Shown: one piece after another, positions 1 to 8,850 of the stretch
How positions within the stretch are numbered: position 1 is the first letter of the stretch
Layout: each line of letters opens with the position of its first letter
DNA from: Candidatus Saccharimonadota bacterium
GTDB lineage: Bacteria; Patescibacteriota; Saccharimonadia; Saccharimonadales; Saccharimonadaceae
Direction of reading: 5' to 3'
Assembly (NCBI GenBank): GCA_017431955.1
Contig: JAFRKC010000005.1
Span: 62,001 to 126,000 of the forward strand
DNA: 64,000 bases
Made by a program: the position numbers and the translations under genes
The notes under the pieces: generated by a model
Told to the model about the DNA's origin: nothing
The model's input: only the letters and a program-made list of their open reading frames with translations
Database searches by the model: none

Positions 1-390
1 GGTGGAAAAATAGAGGTCGCCGAAGCCTTCTTTTTTATTTTCGACGTAAATATTGTCGAAGGTTTTTAAATAGCCGAAGCAGAGCTCGTCTTTTTTTAGA
101 TTCATATTTCATGGCGCGGAGATTGGTGAGACAGTAAAAATCATCGGCAATTTTTTGTCTTTTATAAAGACGAAATAGAATAGCCCATAGCCAGCGGCGC
201 CGATAAATATGACCATGATTGGTATGATGGTATTAAAACGAAGGAGCACTGAAATTGGCATAAAGACTACAAGTATAAAAAATATTACAAAAAGTAATTC
301 AAAAATTGGTTTTCCACCTTTTTTCGGGTTGGCCTTGCCTTGCCAAAGGATTTTCTCCCCTTCTTTTAAATGAGGTGCGAAATCGTACAT
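1..390 (-). pseudogene. bacterial PH-domain membrane protein, reading frame broken twice, runs off left edge
   Basis: Read leftward from 390, the product starts MYDFAPHLKEGEKILWQGKA, has two hydrophobic segments (about residues 29-50 and 54-74) and then a PH-like core. The original frame stops at 109. Going back one base at the A6 tract (151-156 on the + strand) gives a frame reading DDFYCLTNLRAMKYESKK, the TN-R hallmark of bacterial PH domains. Moving forward one base at the A7 tract (91-97) gives a third frame that stays open to base 1 (DELCFGYLKTFDNIYVE, then KEGFGDLYF), which again fits a PH fold. So one ancestral gene is split over three frames by two compensating single-A differences about 60 bases apart. 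Either it is decaying or the assembly has homopolymer errors. PH membrane proteins of this kind have no assigned enzymatic role. The 5' end and ATG at 390 look intact. Confidence 0.7.
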
Positions 391-393
391 GGT

Positions 394-1767
394 TTAGTTA
401 TACTCCACTGCGCCGTAATTTGGGACGGCAGAGATCCAGGTTTGGCCTGGAACGAGTTTAATTTCGGTGTCGGAGGAATCTTTAAATACGATTTGTGCGC
501 CAACGCTAGGTTTTTCCCAGGTTCCTTCGATGGCGGTGCCGTTTTGGAAGATATAGGCTTTGCCGGAGCCAGTGGTGGTGATGGCTTCGTGGTAGTTATC
601 GCTAGCTTTGCCTTCGTTTACCATCATAGCGATCACGACGTTTGGTGAGGCTACGGTTGGTTCGCCGCAAGTGGTTTCTGGAGTTACTTCGCCGTTTCCC
701 TCTGGGCAATTGTAGATGAGTTGCTCGGCACCACTTTCGTATGAGCGTTTGTAAGTGTTGGAATTGGCATCATAATCATAATGAGGATTGAAGTTTGGCA
801 CGTAACCGTAGCGGATATTGATGGAAGTGACTTCAGGATTGAAAGTGGAGACACTTTCCTCTGTAGCTGTGTCGATATCTAGTTGATTTGCAACTTGTTT
901 TTTGACTCTTTCGCTGGCGGCTTCGGTTGGGGTGAGGCGAGCGAAGCCGACTGGCGAGGAGGTAGTATAGCCGTTCGCATTGGCAAAGTTCGTGAGACGT
1001 GAGCTGGAGGTAAAAAGATTATTCCAGGCGCGATACAAGACTGAATTGGTGTTGCTGCGCCACATATAAACATAACTTTCGGTGAGATCTTTGTATCCGC
1101 CAGCGTTAACGGCGGCGATAGCATCGCCTGGGCCACCAGCATGGACAATAGTACAGTCGAATGGAGTGTCCCATTCAAGATAATAAATACGAAGTGAACG
1201 GACTGGGCCGATGGCGGAAGTGGTAGAGTTTTGGAAAATAGCAGCAAAGCGAGTGATGCCAGCTTCGGCAACGGCTTCGAAGATGATTTTGGCTTCGTTT
1301 AAGCCGGCCTGCGGTCTAGCGCCATCAGTGCCATTTGGAACCTGAATACAAAACACTGGAGATGAGTTAAGTGATTCGTCGGCAATTTCGGTACCATCGA
1401 GCACACTGTAAAAATGCTCTTCGTCTTTTTCTTCTAGAGAAAAACCGGCAAAATCGGAGCTTTGTTGGTCTAATTTGGTTGGTTTATACCAAAGAAAGAA
1501 GGCGAGAAAATCGGCCGTAATCATAAGAACAACAACGACGGCTAGGATGACGTAAATAAGTTTGAAGTGAGATTTTTTATTGGCTTTTTTGATAGCTTTT
1601 TTGTCGGCCTTTGAGAGTTCTTTGTCGGAAATATCGATGACGTTTTCTTCTTGGTTGACTACTGGTGCCTGCTCAATTTTTGGCGCTTCGCCAGACTCGC
1701 TTTTTTCGATAATTTGTTCTAGATTTGCTTTTCTTTGATGTTTGATTTTTGGTGTTTTGTTTTTCAT
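394..1767 (-). CDS. DUF3048 (YerB-like) membrane-anchored protein
   Basis: A 457-residue protein: a charged cytoplasmic N-terminus of about 75 residues, one membrane segment (FKLIYVILAVVVVLMITADF), then an extracellular domain. The family signature is clear: GARPQAGLNEAKIIFEAVAE, TRFAAIFQ, IGPVRSLRIYYLEW and HAGGPGDA match the conserved core of DUF3048 proteins (B. subtilis YerB type, usually lipoproteins). Here a transmembrane anchor replaces the lipobox. Function in the family is unknown; an envelope or peptidoglycan role is inference. The GTG at 1773 is also possible, but the ATG at 1767 lies behind AGAGGTGGAG, so it is preferred. It lies 3 bases upstream of the PH gene and 17 bases downstream of gltX, all on the minus strand. 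Confidence 0.88.
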   Translation of the reverse strand: MKNKTPKIKHQRKANLEQIIEKSESGEAPKIEQAPVVNQEENVIDISDKELSKADKKAIKKANKKSHFKLIYVILAVVVVLMITADFLAFFLWYKPTKLDQQSSDFAGFSLEEKDEEHFYSVLDGTEIADESLNSSPVFCIQVPNGTDGARPQAGLNEAKIIFEAVAEAGITRFAAIFQNSTTSAIGPVRSLRIYYLEWDTPFDCTIVHAGGPGDAIAAVNAGGYKDLTESYVYMWRSNTNSVLYRAWNNLFTSSSRLTNFANANGYTTSSPVGFARLTPTEAASERVKKQVANQLDIDTATEESVSTFNPEVTSINIRYGYVPNFNPHYDYDANSNTYKRSYESGAEQLIYNCPEGNGEVTPETTCGEPTVASPNVVIAMMVNEGKASDNYHEAITTTGSGKAYIFQNGTAIEGTWEKPSVGAQIVFKDSSDTEIKLVPGQTWISAVPNYGAVEYN

Positions 1768-1784
1768 CTCCACCTCTTTTCTTG

Positions 1785-3245
1785 TTATTGTAAATCGTTG
1801 ATTAGTGCGTTTTTAGTTGCATTTAAACGAGCAAGTGAACGGTCTTTGCCGAGGACCTTTAAGGTTAAGTTGAGTGCTGGGCTAAATGGTGCGAAGGATA
1901 CGGCGATACGGATAAGGCTAAATAGCTCAGCTGGTTTTTTACCGGTCTGCTCAAGTAATTGATTGAGCGTGTCTTGAATGACGTCTTCGGTCCATTCGGT
2001 ATCGGAAAGCTTTTCGATGGATAATTTGAGCAGATCTGCGAGTTCTTGTTCGGATAGTTTTTTCAAGAATTTATTGTTTAGAATCATTTCTGGGTTGATG
2101 TTTGGATCTTCGAAGAAATAGCTGGTCATACTAGGGAGCTCGGAGAGTTCTTTTAAGCGATCGTAGATGATTGAAAGTACTTCTTTGCGGTATTCTTCTT
2201 TATAGTTCATGGCGGATTCTGGCCAGAAATCGAGAGTTTTTTGGTATAAAACATCTACGCCTTCTTCGGTGAAGATTTTGCGGATCCATTGACCGTTCAT
2301 CCAAAGAAGTTTGGTTTCGTCGTAACGGGCGCCAGAGTTTTGAATCCTGTCGAGGCTGAATTTTTTGATTAATTCATCTTTTGGATAAATTTCTTGTTCG
2401 GTGCCGTCGTTCCAACCGAGGCAGGTGAGATAATTTAGCATGGCTTCTGGAAGTACGCCATCTTCGCGATATTCGGTAACGGATTTAGCTCCGTCGCGTT
2501 TGCCGAGTTTTTTGCGGCCATCAGGGCGAAGAATGTGCGGAAGCGAAACGATTTTTGGCATCTCGATGCCAAGAGTCTCATAAAGAGCGAGGTAATTCGG
2601 TGTGCTTGGTAAATATTCGACGCCACGCATAACGTGGGTACAGCCCATCAAATAATCATCGATAATGTGGGCAAAATTATAGGTTGGAAGCCCGTCTTTT
2701 TTGATTAAAATAATATCGTCTTGGACTTCTGGGCCAGCGTGGAGATCGCCCATAACTTCGTCGTGCCAATCACGAGGTTTTGGATCGGCCTTGAAACGAA
2801 TCGGCATACCTTCTTGCCATTCTGGAGTATTATCTGGGCGATGATTGCGATAAAGGTATGGGATTTTTTTCTCGTTGTCTTCTTTGCGGTATTTTTCGAT
2901 AGTTTCGGGATCAGTTGGGTCGGCATAGGCTTTCCCCTGTTTGATGAGCTTTTTGGCCCAGTCGAGATAGATTGATTTTCTTTCGGTTTGGAAATATGGG
3001 CCGTTTTCGCCGCCGGCTTCGGGACCTTCATCCCAAGAAATGCCGAGCCACTTTAAAGTGTCTAGAATTAAATCGGTAGCACCAGCAACGTAGCGGGCTT
3101 GGTCGGTGTCTTCGATACGCAAAATGAATTTGCCATTTTCACCGGCTTGTTTAGCAAGAAGATAAGGGTAGATTGCACTACGAACGTTGCCAATATGAAT
3201 ATAACCAGTAGGGCTTGGTGCAAAACGAGTAACAATTTTAGACAT
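1785..3245 (-). CDS. gltX: glutamyl-tRNA synthetase
   Basis: Charges tRNA-Glu with glutamate in the cytoplasm (class I synthetase). The protein has 486 residues, normal for GluRS. The HIGH-type motif is at residues 15-20 (YIHIGN) after FAPSPTG, and the KMSKS-type motif reads KKLGKRDG. The zinc-knuckle cysteines found in some GluRS proteins between the Rossmann halves are absent (the region reads TDPETIEKYRKED). The C-terminal anticodon-binding half is present. Whether it also charges tRNA-Gln cannot be told, since no gatCAB or glnS is in the window. Confidence 0.97.
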   Translation of the reverse strand: MSKIVTRFAPSPTGYIHIGNVRSAIYPYLLAKQAGENGKFILRIEDTDQARYVAGATDLILDTLKWLGISWDEGPEAGGENGPYFQTERKSIYLDWAKKLIKQGKAYADPTDPETIEKYRKEDNEKKIPYLYRNHRPDNTPEWQEGMPIRFKADPKPRDWHDEVMGDLHAGPEVQDDIILIKKDGLPTYNFAHIIDDYLMGCTHVMRGVEYLPSTPNYLALYETLGIEMPKIVSLPHILRPDGRKKLGKRDGAKSVTEYREDGVLPEAMLNYLTCLGWNDGTEQEIYPKDELIKKFSLDRIQNSGARYDETKLLWMNGQWIRKIFTEEGVDVLYQKTLDFWPESAMNYKEEYRKEVLSIIYDRLKELSELPSMTSYFFEDPNINPEMILNNKFLKKLSEQELADLLKLSIEKLSDTEWTEDVIQDTLNQLLEQTGKKPAELFSLIRIAVSFAPFSPALNLTLKVLGKDRSLARLNATKNALINDLQ

Positions 3246-3263
3246 AGAATAATTATACTCTTT

Positions 3264-4169
3264 TTAGAGCGAGGTGGCAATTGAACGGATTTGCTGTTTG
3301 GTAAGGAAATTTTCTGCGGCGTTGATTTTGTAGACGATGCCATTATTGATCCAAGCGGCGTTGGAATCTGATACGTAAATAGTGAGCCCTTGTTCCCTGA
3401 TGGTGGAATAATCTTCCCAGTTCTTTTTGACGTAGTTGTTGAGGAGTGTTGTGCTATCCCAGAAGGTTTTTTCTTCGGTAAGTTCAAAAGTGTGGTCGTT
3501 GTTTGATGAGAAAACTAGGGTGATTTTGTTTGTTTCGGAGCGAGTTTCTTTGAGTGAAAATTCTTTAGGAATGTAGGTTGGGTATTTACCTTCAATGCCG
3601 GCCTGCATGGCGGCGACCTGAACGGAGATATTTGGCATATTAATTTTGATGAAATAGCCAATAGCGAAAACTATAACTACGGTAGCCGATAAAGCAAAAA
3701 CGATGTTTTTAGCAGTGAATTTGCGCTTAGCGGTAATGTCTGCGATAGGATTTTTGGTTTCGTTTTGTTCGGCGGTGGCAACGGAACGCAAGGCTTTTTT
3801 AATGGCTTGATCTTTTAGTTCTTTAGCAGAGGCTTGTTCTTTGGTGATATTTTTTTGTGCAGCGCGAGTTTTGGCGACTTTTTGGTATGGATGGACTGGG
3901 GCTGGAGCAACAGGATCGTTATCGACTTTTTTGACCTTTTTTACAGCGACATTAGTGTCTTTTTTCTTGAAAGCAGCGAGTTTTTCACGATTAATGCGAT
4001 CGGCGATGGCTTGGCGACGCTTGAGATCTTCGGCGCGACGTTTAGCGATGGACTGAATAACTTTAGAATTCGGGCGTTTAACATATTTACGATTCAACGT
4101 TGACGAACGCTGTGTCTTGTTGTGATCTACGGAACTTGGATGGTGCTGATTAGCACTACTCTGATTCAT
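3264..4169 (-). CDS. membrane-anchored hypothetical protein with basic N-terminus
   Basis: Not recognised as a named family. It has 301 residues. Residues 1-150 are hydrophilic, very Lys/Arg/Ala/Gln-rich and likely disordered or coiled (RRAEDLKRRQAIADRINREK). One transmembrane helix follows (AKNIVFALSATVVIVFAIGYF, about 153-173). The C-terminal part of about 125 residues is extracytoplasmic (YPTYIPKEFSLKETRSETNK), resembling the DUF4367-type fold by pattern only. It starts at ATG 4169, divergent from the PEGA protein gene; the 92-base gap holds both promoters. It is followed by gltX after 18 bases. Its topology (cytoplasmic basic tail, single helix, outer domain) matches several neighbours. 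Confidence 0.75.
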   Translation of the reverse strand: MNQSSANQHHPSSVDHNKTQRSSTLNRKYVKRPNSKVIQSIAKRRAEDLKRRQAIADRINREKLAAFKKKDTNVAVKKVKKVDNDPVAPAPVHPYQKVAKTRAAQKNITKEQASAKELKDQAIKKALRSVATAEQNETKNPIADITAKRKFTAKNIVFALSATVVIVFAIGYFIKINMPNISVQVAAMQAGIEGKYPTYIPKEFSLKETRSETNKITLVFSSNNDHTFELTEEKTFWDSTTLLNNYVKKNWEDYSTIREQGLTIYVSDSNAAWINNGIVYKINAAENFLTKQQIRSIATSL

Positions 4170-4261
4170 TTTTTACCTCGCTTTAGCTAATTCTATAGTA
4201 GCATTAAGCGGTTTGAAAAAGCAAGAGCGAATTTCTTTAAGAATTATGTTATAATAAGATT

Positions 4262-5671
4262 ATGAACGAAGCCCAGAAGCGGCGTAAATATCGTGCTATT
4301 AAAGTTATCATAACTGAATTTTTTATGGTTTTATCCGTGATCGCCTTGGTGTTCACGTTGACTTTTATTGTGATGGGTTACAAAATCGGTGATGATGGCG
4401 AACTTGAACAGGATGGGTTTTTGCAGATAAGAACTGCTCCGACTGGCGCTGTCGTGACGATTGATGACGAGCAGCTACTAACTAGAACAAACTTAAGTAA
4501 GGCGATTTCGGCGGGAGAACACGAAGTTAGTTTTTCTAAAGACGGTTACGATACTTGGAAGAAGACGATTCTGGTTACTTCTGGGCTAACGTATCGCTTA
4601 AATTATCCGAAATTATTCTTGAAAGAACGAGTAGAAGAAAAAATTGCTGGTTTTGACGGATTAGATTTCACTAGTGTTTCTCCAGATGACAATTCTTTGA
4701 TAGTAGCTCCGTCTAACACTAAAAAATGGCAACTATTCTCTTTGAGTGAGGGAAAACCAACCGTTAAAAATATTGATTTGGTAGAGATTTTTCCAGAAAT
4801 TGAAAGTGAGAATTTTAGTAGAATAAAAATTTTGAAATGGAATGATGACAGCGATAAAATTCTGGCACTAGCGGAGTGGAATGATAAACGAGAATGGCTT
4901 TTTATTGATATAAAAGATCCGAAGTCTAGCAAGAATTTGACGCAAGAATTTGGCATGGATTTTGCGGATATTAAGATGAAAAATAAGTCTGGCGAACAAC
5001 TCTTTATATTGGAAAATGGCAACTTGAGAAAGTTAAATATTTCCACTGCTGAGGTTTCGCGTATTTTACTAAGTAATGTTGAACGTTTTTATAATTTTGA
5101 TTCCGATATTATTTATGTTGGCAAAGACGAAGACGGTAAAAGAGAGTTTGGGTTTTATCAAGAAGGCAATAATGAAAGTTCTAAGATTATGGAACTAGAA
5201 GATTCTTCTGACGCTAAAATGGCGATGGGCGAATACTACGGAGACGTTTATACGACTTTTGTTGTTAATAATAACGTAAAGATTTATCGTGGTAATTTTG
5301 GCGCTAAACAAGAAAAGAACGTGCTTTTGGTTGACGAAGAGTTAGATTTTGTGCCAAGTGAAGTAAATGTGCGCGGTGGTGGTGAATTGGCGATGCTGAG
5401 AAACGGTAAATCTTACGCCGTGTATGATGTTGAGACAAATAAATTTACGAGATATGAGCTTGAAAATGGAGAGATTAAATGGATGAGCGAATTTATGTTC
5501 TCGTTTGTGGATGAAAAAGGCAATTTGATTGCCGAAGATTTTGATAAAGGTAATCGTAGGAAGGTTGTGGCAAATGTTAAAAGCGGGTTTGAAACACCAA
5601 TTGTGGCAGACAAATGGATTTATTACGTCGATTTAGAATTTAATTTGAAGCGGGTAAAAATAGCAGATTAA
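4262..5671 (+). CDS. PEGA-domain membrane-anchored protein
   Basis: A 469-residue protein with an N-terminal signal anchor (residues 12-40, ITEFFMVLSVIALVFTLTFI). A PEGA domain follows (about 54-105: GFLQIRTAPTGAVVTIDD, then GEHEVSFSKDGYDTW). PEGA domains are short extracellular beta-modules common in envelope proteins. The remaining 360 residues repeat short beta-strand/turn blocks (SPDDNSLIVAPSN, LKWNDDSDKILALAEWND) that look like beta-propeller blades, but this is inferred from pattern. A TATAAT lies 15 bases before the ATG. It converges with the sortase gene: the two stop codons share the sequence around 5668-5671. Confidence 0.82.
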   Translation: MNEAQKRRKYRAIKVIITEFFMVLSVIALVFTLTFIVMGYKIGDDGELEQDGFLQIRTAPTGAVVTIDDEQLLTRTNLSKAISAGEHEVSFSKDGYDTWKKTILVTSGLTYRLNYPKLFLKERVEEKIAGFDGLDFTSVSPDDNSLIVAPSNTKKWQLFSLSEGKPTVKNIDLVEIFPEIESENFSRIKILKWNDDSDKILALAEWNDKREWLFIDIKDPKSSKNLTQEFGMDFADIKMKNKSGEQLFILENGNLRKLNISTAEVSRILLSNVERFYNFDSDIIYVGKDEDGKREFGFYQEGNNESSKIMELEDSSDAKMAMGEYYGDVYTTFVVNNNVKIYRGNFGAKQEKNVLLVDEELDFVPSEVNVRGGGELAMLRNGKSYAVYDVETNKFTRYELENGEIKWMSEFMFSFVDEKGNLIAEDFDKGNRRKVVANVKSGFETPIVADKWIYYVDLEFNLKRVKIAD

Positions 5672-6834
5672 TTATTGGATTGGCCGGTGAGCCAGTTCCA
5701 GATTTTTTCGAAGAATGATGGTTCGTTGGATGGAAGATTATTGGAATCGTCGGCGATTTCTATGCTTGGTTCTTGGGTTGGGCTATTTTCGTAGGAAGGG
5801 TTGATTTGCTCGGCAGTGACGAGTAGGCGATATCTTGATGTGCCAAGTGGCGTACAAGTGACAAGGATTAATTGTGGTTTGTCGGTGTCTGGAGTGACGG
5901 CGGCGACGTTGGATGGTTCGACGGTTTCCTTCTTGACGACGGAATAAGTGTAGCGAGTGGATTCATAATTGATATAGATTAAATCGCCGTTTTCGAGGCG
6001 TTCTAAGCCGGAGAAGATAAATTTGTATTGGATGTTGCTGTAAATATCTCCAGCAGAGTGGCCAGTAATGACAAGGTTGCCGATTTGGCCCGGGAAAGCG
6101 TTGGCGCCAGGAATCATATAGTGAGCAACGCCGGTGTTCATGGCTTCCATGACTTGGCTGGAATCGATGCCAAAATGTACTGGTACGTCTACATTTAGCT
6201 TAGGAATAATAAGTTTTGGTTCTGGTCCAACCGGTTGAGAAATGGTTGGGTCGATGGCGGTGATGCCGTCGGAGGATGAATTGCCTGGCGAGACGTAAGC
6301 CATGATTGGTGCAAAAATTAGGCGGTTGTATTGCAAGAATAAAATAATGAGCACGACGGCGATACCGGAGAAAATTGGAAATAGACGGCGATGACGACGT
6401 GATTTTTTGGCGTTTTCGGTGGCTTTTTTGCGGATTTTTTTACGCAAGGTTTCTTTGATGCTCTCTTCTTCAGCTTCGGTGGCGGCAGAGCTAATGATGC
6501 TGGATGGGCGTGGAGGTTCCACTGCTTTTTCCTCTTCTTCAATCCCCTCGTTTTTGCGGCGCTCGGATTTTAATTTTTCGGTGGCAACGTATTGTTTGGC
6601 GGCGTTAGCATAATATTCGCTGTAGTATTTTTGATAATAATTTTGCCAAGCTGAATGATATTTTTTCCATTCTTCGTCGGTGACGGTTTTTTGTTTGACG
6701 TGGGAAGTGGTGCGCTCTTTGGAAGCTTCTAAATTGCTTGCGGAATAACTCGCGATAACTTTCTCGCGAGCTAACTCTGCGGCAGTTTGACGTTGTCGTT
6801 CGGAAGAAGACAGCCCACCATTATTAGAATCCAT
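5668..6834 (-). CDS. sortase (class D/E-like) with long cytoplasmic N-terminus
   Basis: A cysteine transpeptidase that cuts C-terminal sorting signals and links proteins to the cell wall. It has 388 residues: a hydrophilic coiled N-terminal region of about 150 residues rich in Glu/Lys/Arg, one membrane helix (FPIFSGIAVVLIILFLQYN), then the sortase barrel. The catalytic residues are visible: His259 in ITGHSAG, Cys327 in LVTCTPLG, and an Arg in TSRYRLLV. The barrel starts PKLIIPKLNVDVPVHFGI. A Ser/Asn/Pro-rich tail ends in an amphipathic WNWL segment. Likely substrates are the tailed surface proteins at 12736, 13994 and 41272. A TTTACA/TATAAT promoter lies 5' of it. Confidence 0.92.
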   Translation of the reverse strand: MDSNNGGLSSSERQRQTAAELAREKVIASYSASNLEASKERTTSHVKQKTVTDEEWKKYHSAWQNYYQKYYSEYYANAAKQYVATEKLKSERRKNEGIEEEEKAVEPPRPSSIISSAATEAEEESIKETLRKKIRKKATENAKKSRRHRRLFPIFSGIAVVLIILFLQYNRLIFAPIMAYVSPGNSSSDGITAIDPTISQPVGPEPKLIIPKLNVDVPVHFGIDSSQVMEAMNTGVAHYMIPGANAFPGQIGNLVITGHSAGDIYSNIQYKFIFSGLERLENGDLIYINYESTRYTYSVVKKETVEPSNVAAVTPDTDKPQLILVTCTPLGTSRYRLLVTAEQINPSYENSPTQEPSIEIADDSNNLPSNEPSFFEKIWNWLTGQSNN

Positions 6835-6841
6835 AATAGAG

Positions 6842-6870
6842 ATTATAGCATAATAGGTTTATCCTGTAAA
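6842..6870 (-). promoter_or_regulatory. promoter of the sortase gene
   Basis: On the minus strand, TTTACA (6865-6870) and TATAAT (6842-6847) are 17 bases apart. The -10 ends 8 bases before the sortase ATG, so the leader is very short or absent. Confidence 0.7.
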
Positions 6871-6879
6871 AGAGACTGA

Positions 6880-6908
6880 TTGAAAAAAAAGCTCTCTTAT
6901 GGTAATAT
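6880..6908 (+). promoter_or_regulatory. promoter of tRNA-Leu
   Basis: TTGAAA (6880-6885), a 17-base spacer, then TAATAT (6903-6908), 9 bases before the mature tRNA 5' end. It is divergent from the sortase promoter. Confidence 0.65.
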
Positions 6909-6916
6909 TGAGCTAT

Positions 6917-7003
6917 GGGCGAGTGGCGGAACTGGTAGACGCGCTAGACTCAAAATCTGGTTCCAGCAATGGAGTAAGGGTTCGATTCCCTTCCCGCCCA
7001 CCA
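6917..7003 (+). tRNA. tRNA-Leu (anticodon CAA)
   Basis: A class II tRNA of 87 bases with encoded CCA. The acceptor stem gggcgag/cccgccc has one A6-C67 mismatch. The D-arm is GGCGGAACTGGTAGACGC. The anticodon stem CTAGA/TCTGG encloses the loop ctcaaaa, with anticodon CAA. The long variable arm forms tcca/tgga. The T-arm is aaggg-ttcgatt-ccctt. It reads UUG codons. It is flanked by its own promoter and an intrinsic terminator. Confidence 0.96.
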
Positions 7004-7031
7004 TTAAAATTAGTGAATTAAAATGAAAATA

Positions 7032-7052
7032 CGCCAGCTATGGCGTTTTTTT
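7032..7052 (+). terminator. intrinsic terminator after tRNA-Leu
   Basis: Stem CGCCA (7032-7036), loop GCTA, stem TGGCG (7041-7045), followed by seven T (7046-7052). Confidence 0.85.
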
Positions 7053-7113
7053 AAGTTAAATTAAAGAAAAGATTGTATAATTATAGAATAAGCAATTTAA
7101 TCGGAGAAAATAT

Positions 7114-7395
7114 ATGGAAAACGAAGTTAGAATAGACGAGAAAAAAGATACGACAAAGGAGAAGGTAATTCTTTTCATAATTGGCGTATTGGTGGGAGCG
7201 GTAATTTCTACTGCGGCGTTTTTGGTTTTTACAAAGACTTTGGGAACTAGTAGCAATGATAATAGTTCCTCGTCGCAGCAAATGCAAGGTGGCACTCCAC
7301 CAGAGATGCCTAGCGATAATGGATCTAACAGCGGGCAAGGTGGAACTCCGCCAGAAATGCCAAGCGGTAACAATTCCCAAAATAGTAGCAACTAA
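7114..7395 (+). CDS. small membrane-anchored protein with GGTPPEMPS repeats
   Basis: A 93-residue protein: a cytoplasmic N-terminus of about 19 residues, one transmembrane helix (VILFIIGVLVGAVISTAAFL), then a Ser/Asn/Gly-rich outer stretch. The nine-residue motif GGTPPEMPS occurs twice in it, spaced 20 residues apart. GGTPPEMP-like repeats are known from tails of beta-helix carbohydrate-binding-type surface proteins in Firmicutes. Here the repeat module is a separate small protein 17 bases upstream of a beta-helix protein, so the two probably work together at the surface (inference). A TATAAT lies at 7076-7081. ATG 7114 follows CGGAGAAAATAT. Confidence 0.8.
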   Translation: MENEVRIDEKKDTTKEKVILFIIGVLVGAVISTAAFLVFTKTLGTSSNDNSSSSQQMQGGTPPEMPSDNGSNSGQGGTPPEMPSGNNSQNSSN

Positions 7396-7412
7396 AGATT
7401 GAGAATAAAATA

Positions 7413-8753
7413 ATGAAGAATAAAAAGAATCTGTATTATGCAATTATAATTGTTGCGCTAGCTGTGATTTTGGGCGTCCTCTGGTTTCTAATTATTGATG
7501 ATTTAAGTGCTAATTATATTGCTGATAACGATAACACGCCGGCAATGAATGGAGATAGTTCGTCTGCATCGTATTCGGCTGTGAAAGAAATTACGACAGA
7601 TGAAGATATTGATGGCGGTGAATTTTCATCGACAAATGCCGACGAAAATGCAATTTCTGCATCTGGAGATATTACGGTTACTTTATCTAATATTGATGTA
7701 ACTAAAACTGGCGATTCGGACGGCGGTGATAACACGAGTTTTTATGGTACAAATTCTGCCGTTATCGCTAAGGGCGGGGCCAAACTCACGATTAAAAATG
7801 CAAATATTACAACCGATGCTACTGGCGCTAATGGCGTGTTTTCTTATGGTGGTTCGGCGACTACGGGTAACTCATCATCAGATGGGACTACAATAAATAT
7901 TTCTGATTCCACTATTACTACTAGTAAAGATAATTCCGGTGGCATCATGACTACCGGTGGTGGAGTTATGAATGCCGAAAATCTTACGATTACTACAGCT
8001 GGCACATCTAGTGCGGCGATTCGTTCGGATCGTGGCGGTGGAACAGTGACTGTTGATAAAGGAACCTATAAAACCACAGGCAAAGGTTCTCCGGCTATTT
8101 ATTCTACGGCCGACATTACCGTTAAAAACGCCACGCTTGTTGCGACGGCTTCGGAGGGTGTGGTAATCGAAGGTAAAAATAGCGTTACGCTCGAAAATGT
8201 AGATCTTACAGACACAAATAATGAGCTGAATGGACAATCTACAACTTACAAAAATATTTTCTTGTATCAATCGATGTCTGGCGATGCGGCTTCGGGTGAG
8301 GCGGTGTTCACCGCTAAGAGCTCCACCATCACAACTAACCAGGGTGATAGTTTTTACGTAACCAACACTACAGCTACAATTAATCTTGAAGGTAACAAGA
8401 TTATAAATAACGATTCCGCTGGTAACTTTTTAAGGATTCAGGCCGATTCGTGGGGCAATTCTGGCAGTAATGGCGGTACGGTCACATTAGACTTAACAAA
8501 TCAATCTGCTGCTGGAAATATTGTCGTAGACTCTATTTCTACGCTCACAATGAGTCTCAAAAATAACTCTTCGTTTAATGGTGCGATTAACGGCGAGAAT
8601 GATGGTGAAGTGTCTTTGATTTTAGATAGTTCGAGTACATTAACTCTGACTGGCGATACCTATGTAAAATCGCTCACTAATGCCAACACGACAAATAATA
8701 ATATTAATTTGAACGGCTACAAATTATACGTTGACGGTGTCGCGTTAGAATAA
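7413..8753 (+). CDS. membrane-anchored beta-helix surface protein
   Basis: A 446-residue protein with an N-terminal signal anchor (residues 6-29, LYYAIIIVALAVILGVLWFL) and no C-terminal anchor. From about residue 55 it consists of short strand/turn repeats rich in Thr, Ser, Asn, Gly and Asp (ISASGDITVTLSNIDVTKTG, AKLTIKNANITTDATG, VNLTGD-like turns). This is the usual pattern of right-handed beta-helix or pectate-lyase-like carbohydrate-binding proteins of the Cthe_2159 kind. There are no cysteines in the helix. An adhesin or carbohydrate-binding role is inferred from fold type only. Organised as an operon with the GGTPPEMPS protein. Confidence 0.8.
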   Translation: MKNKKNLYYAIIIVALAVILGVLWFLIIDDLSANYIADNDNTPAMNGDSSSASYSAVKEITTDEDIDGGEFSSTNADENAISASGDITVTLSNIDVTKTGDSDGGDNTSFYGTNSAVIAKGGAKLTIKNANITTDATGANGVFSYGGSATTGNSSSDGTTINISDSTITTSKDNSGGIMTTGGGVMNAENLTITTAGTSSAAIRSDRGGGTVTVDKGTYKTTGKGSPAIYSTADITVKNATLVATASEGVVIEGKNSVTLENVDLTDTNNELNGQSTTYKNIFLYQSMSGDAASGEAVFTAKSSTITTNQGDSFYVTNTTATINLEGNKIINNDSAGNFLRIQADSWGNSGSNGGTVTLDLTNQSAAGNIVVDSISTLTMSLKNNSSFNGAINGENDGEVSLILDSSSTLTLTGDTYVKSLTNANTTNNNINLNGYKLYVDGVALE

Positions 8754-8768
8754 TCGCCCCTGTTAATA

Positions 8769-8797
8769 TTGACTTTTTTAGTAAAGTGTGGTATAAT
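8769..8797 (+). promoter_or_regulatory. near-consensus promoter of the HD-family gene
   Basis: TTGACT (8769-8774), 17 bases, TATAAT (8792-8797). The spacer ends AAAGTGTGG. This T-rich spacer and GTG-TATAAT extension recurs at 15380, 23351, 41136 and 56975. Confidence 0.85.
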
Positions 8798-8850
8798 GGA
8801 ATTGTAGAGGAGTCTTAGCCTTTTGTACTTTTAAAGAAGAGGTGATTTAT

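Noticed and set aside
1..390. Programmed ribosomal frameshifting to express the PH-domain protein.
   Set aside because: Two opposite shifts (-1, then +1) would be required within 60 bases, with no stimulatory structure or canonical slippery heptamer; homopolymer error or decay is simpler.
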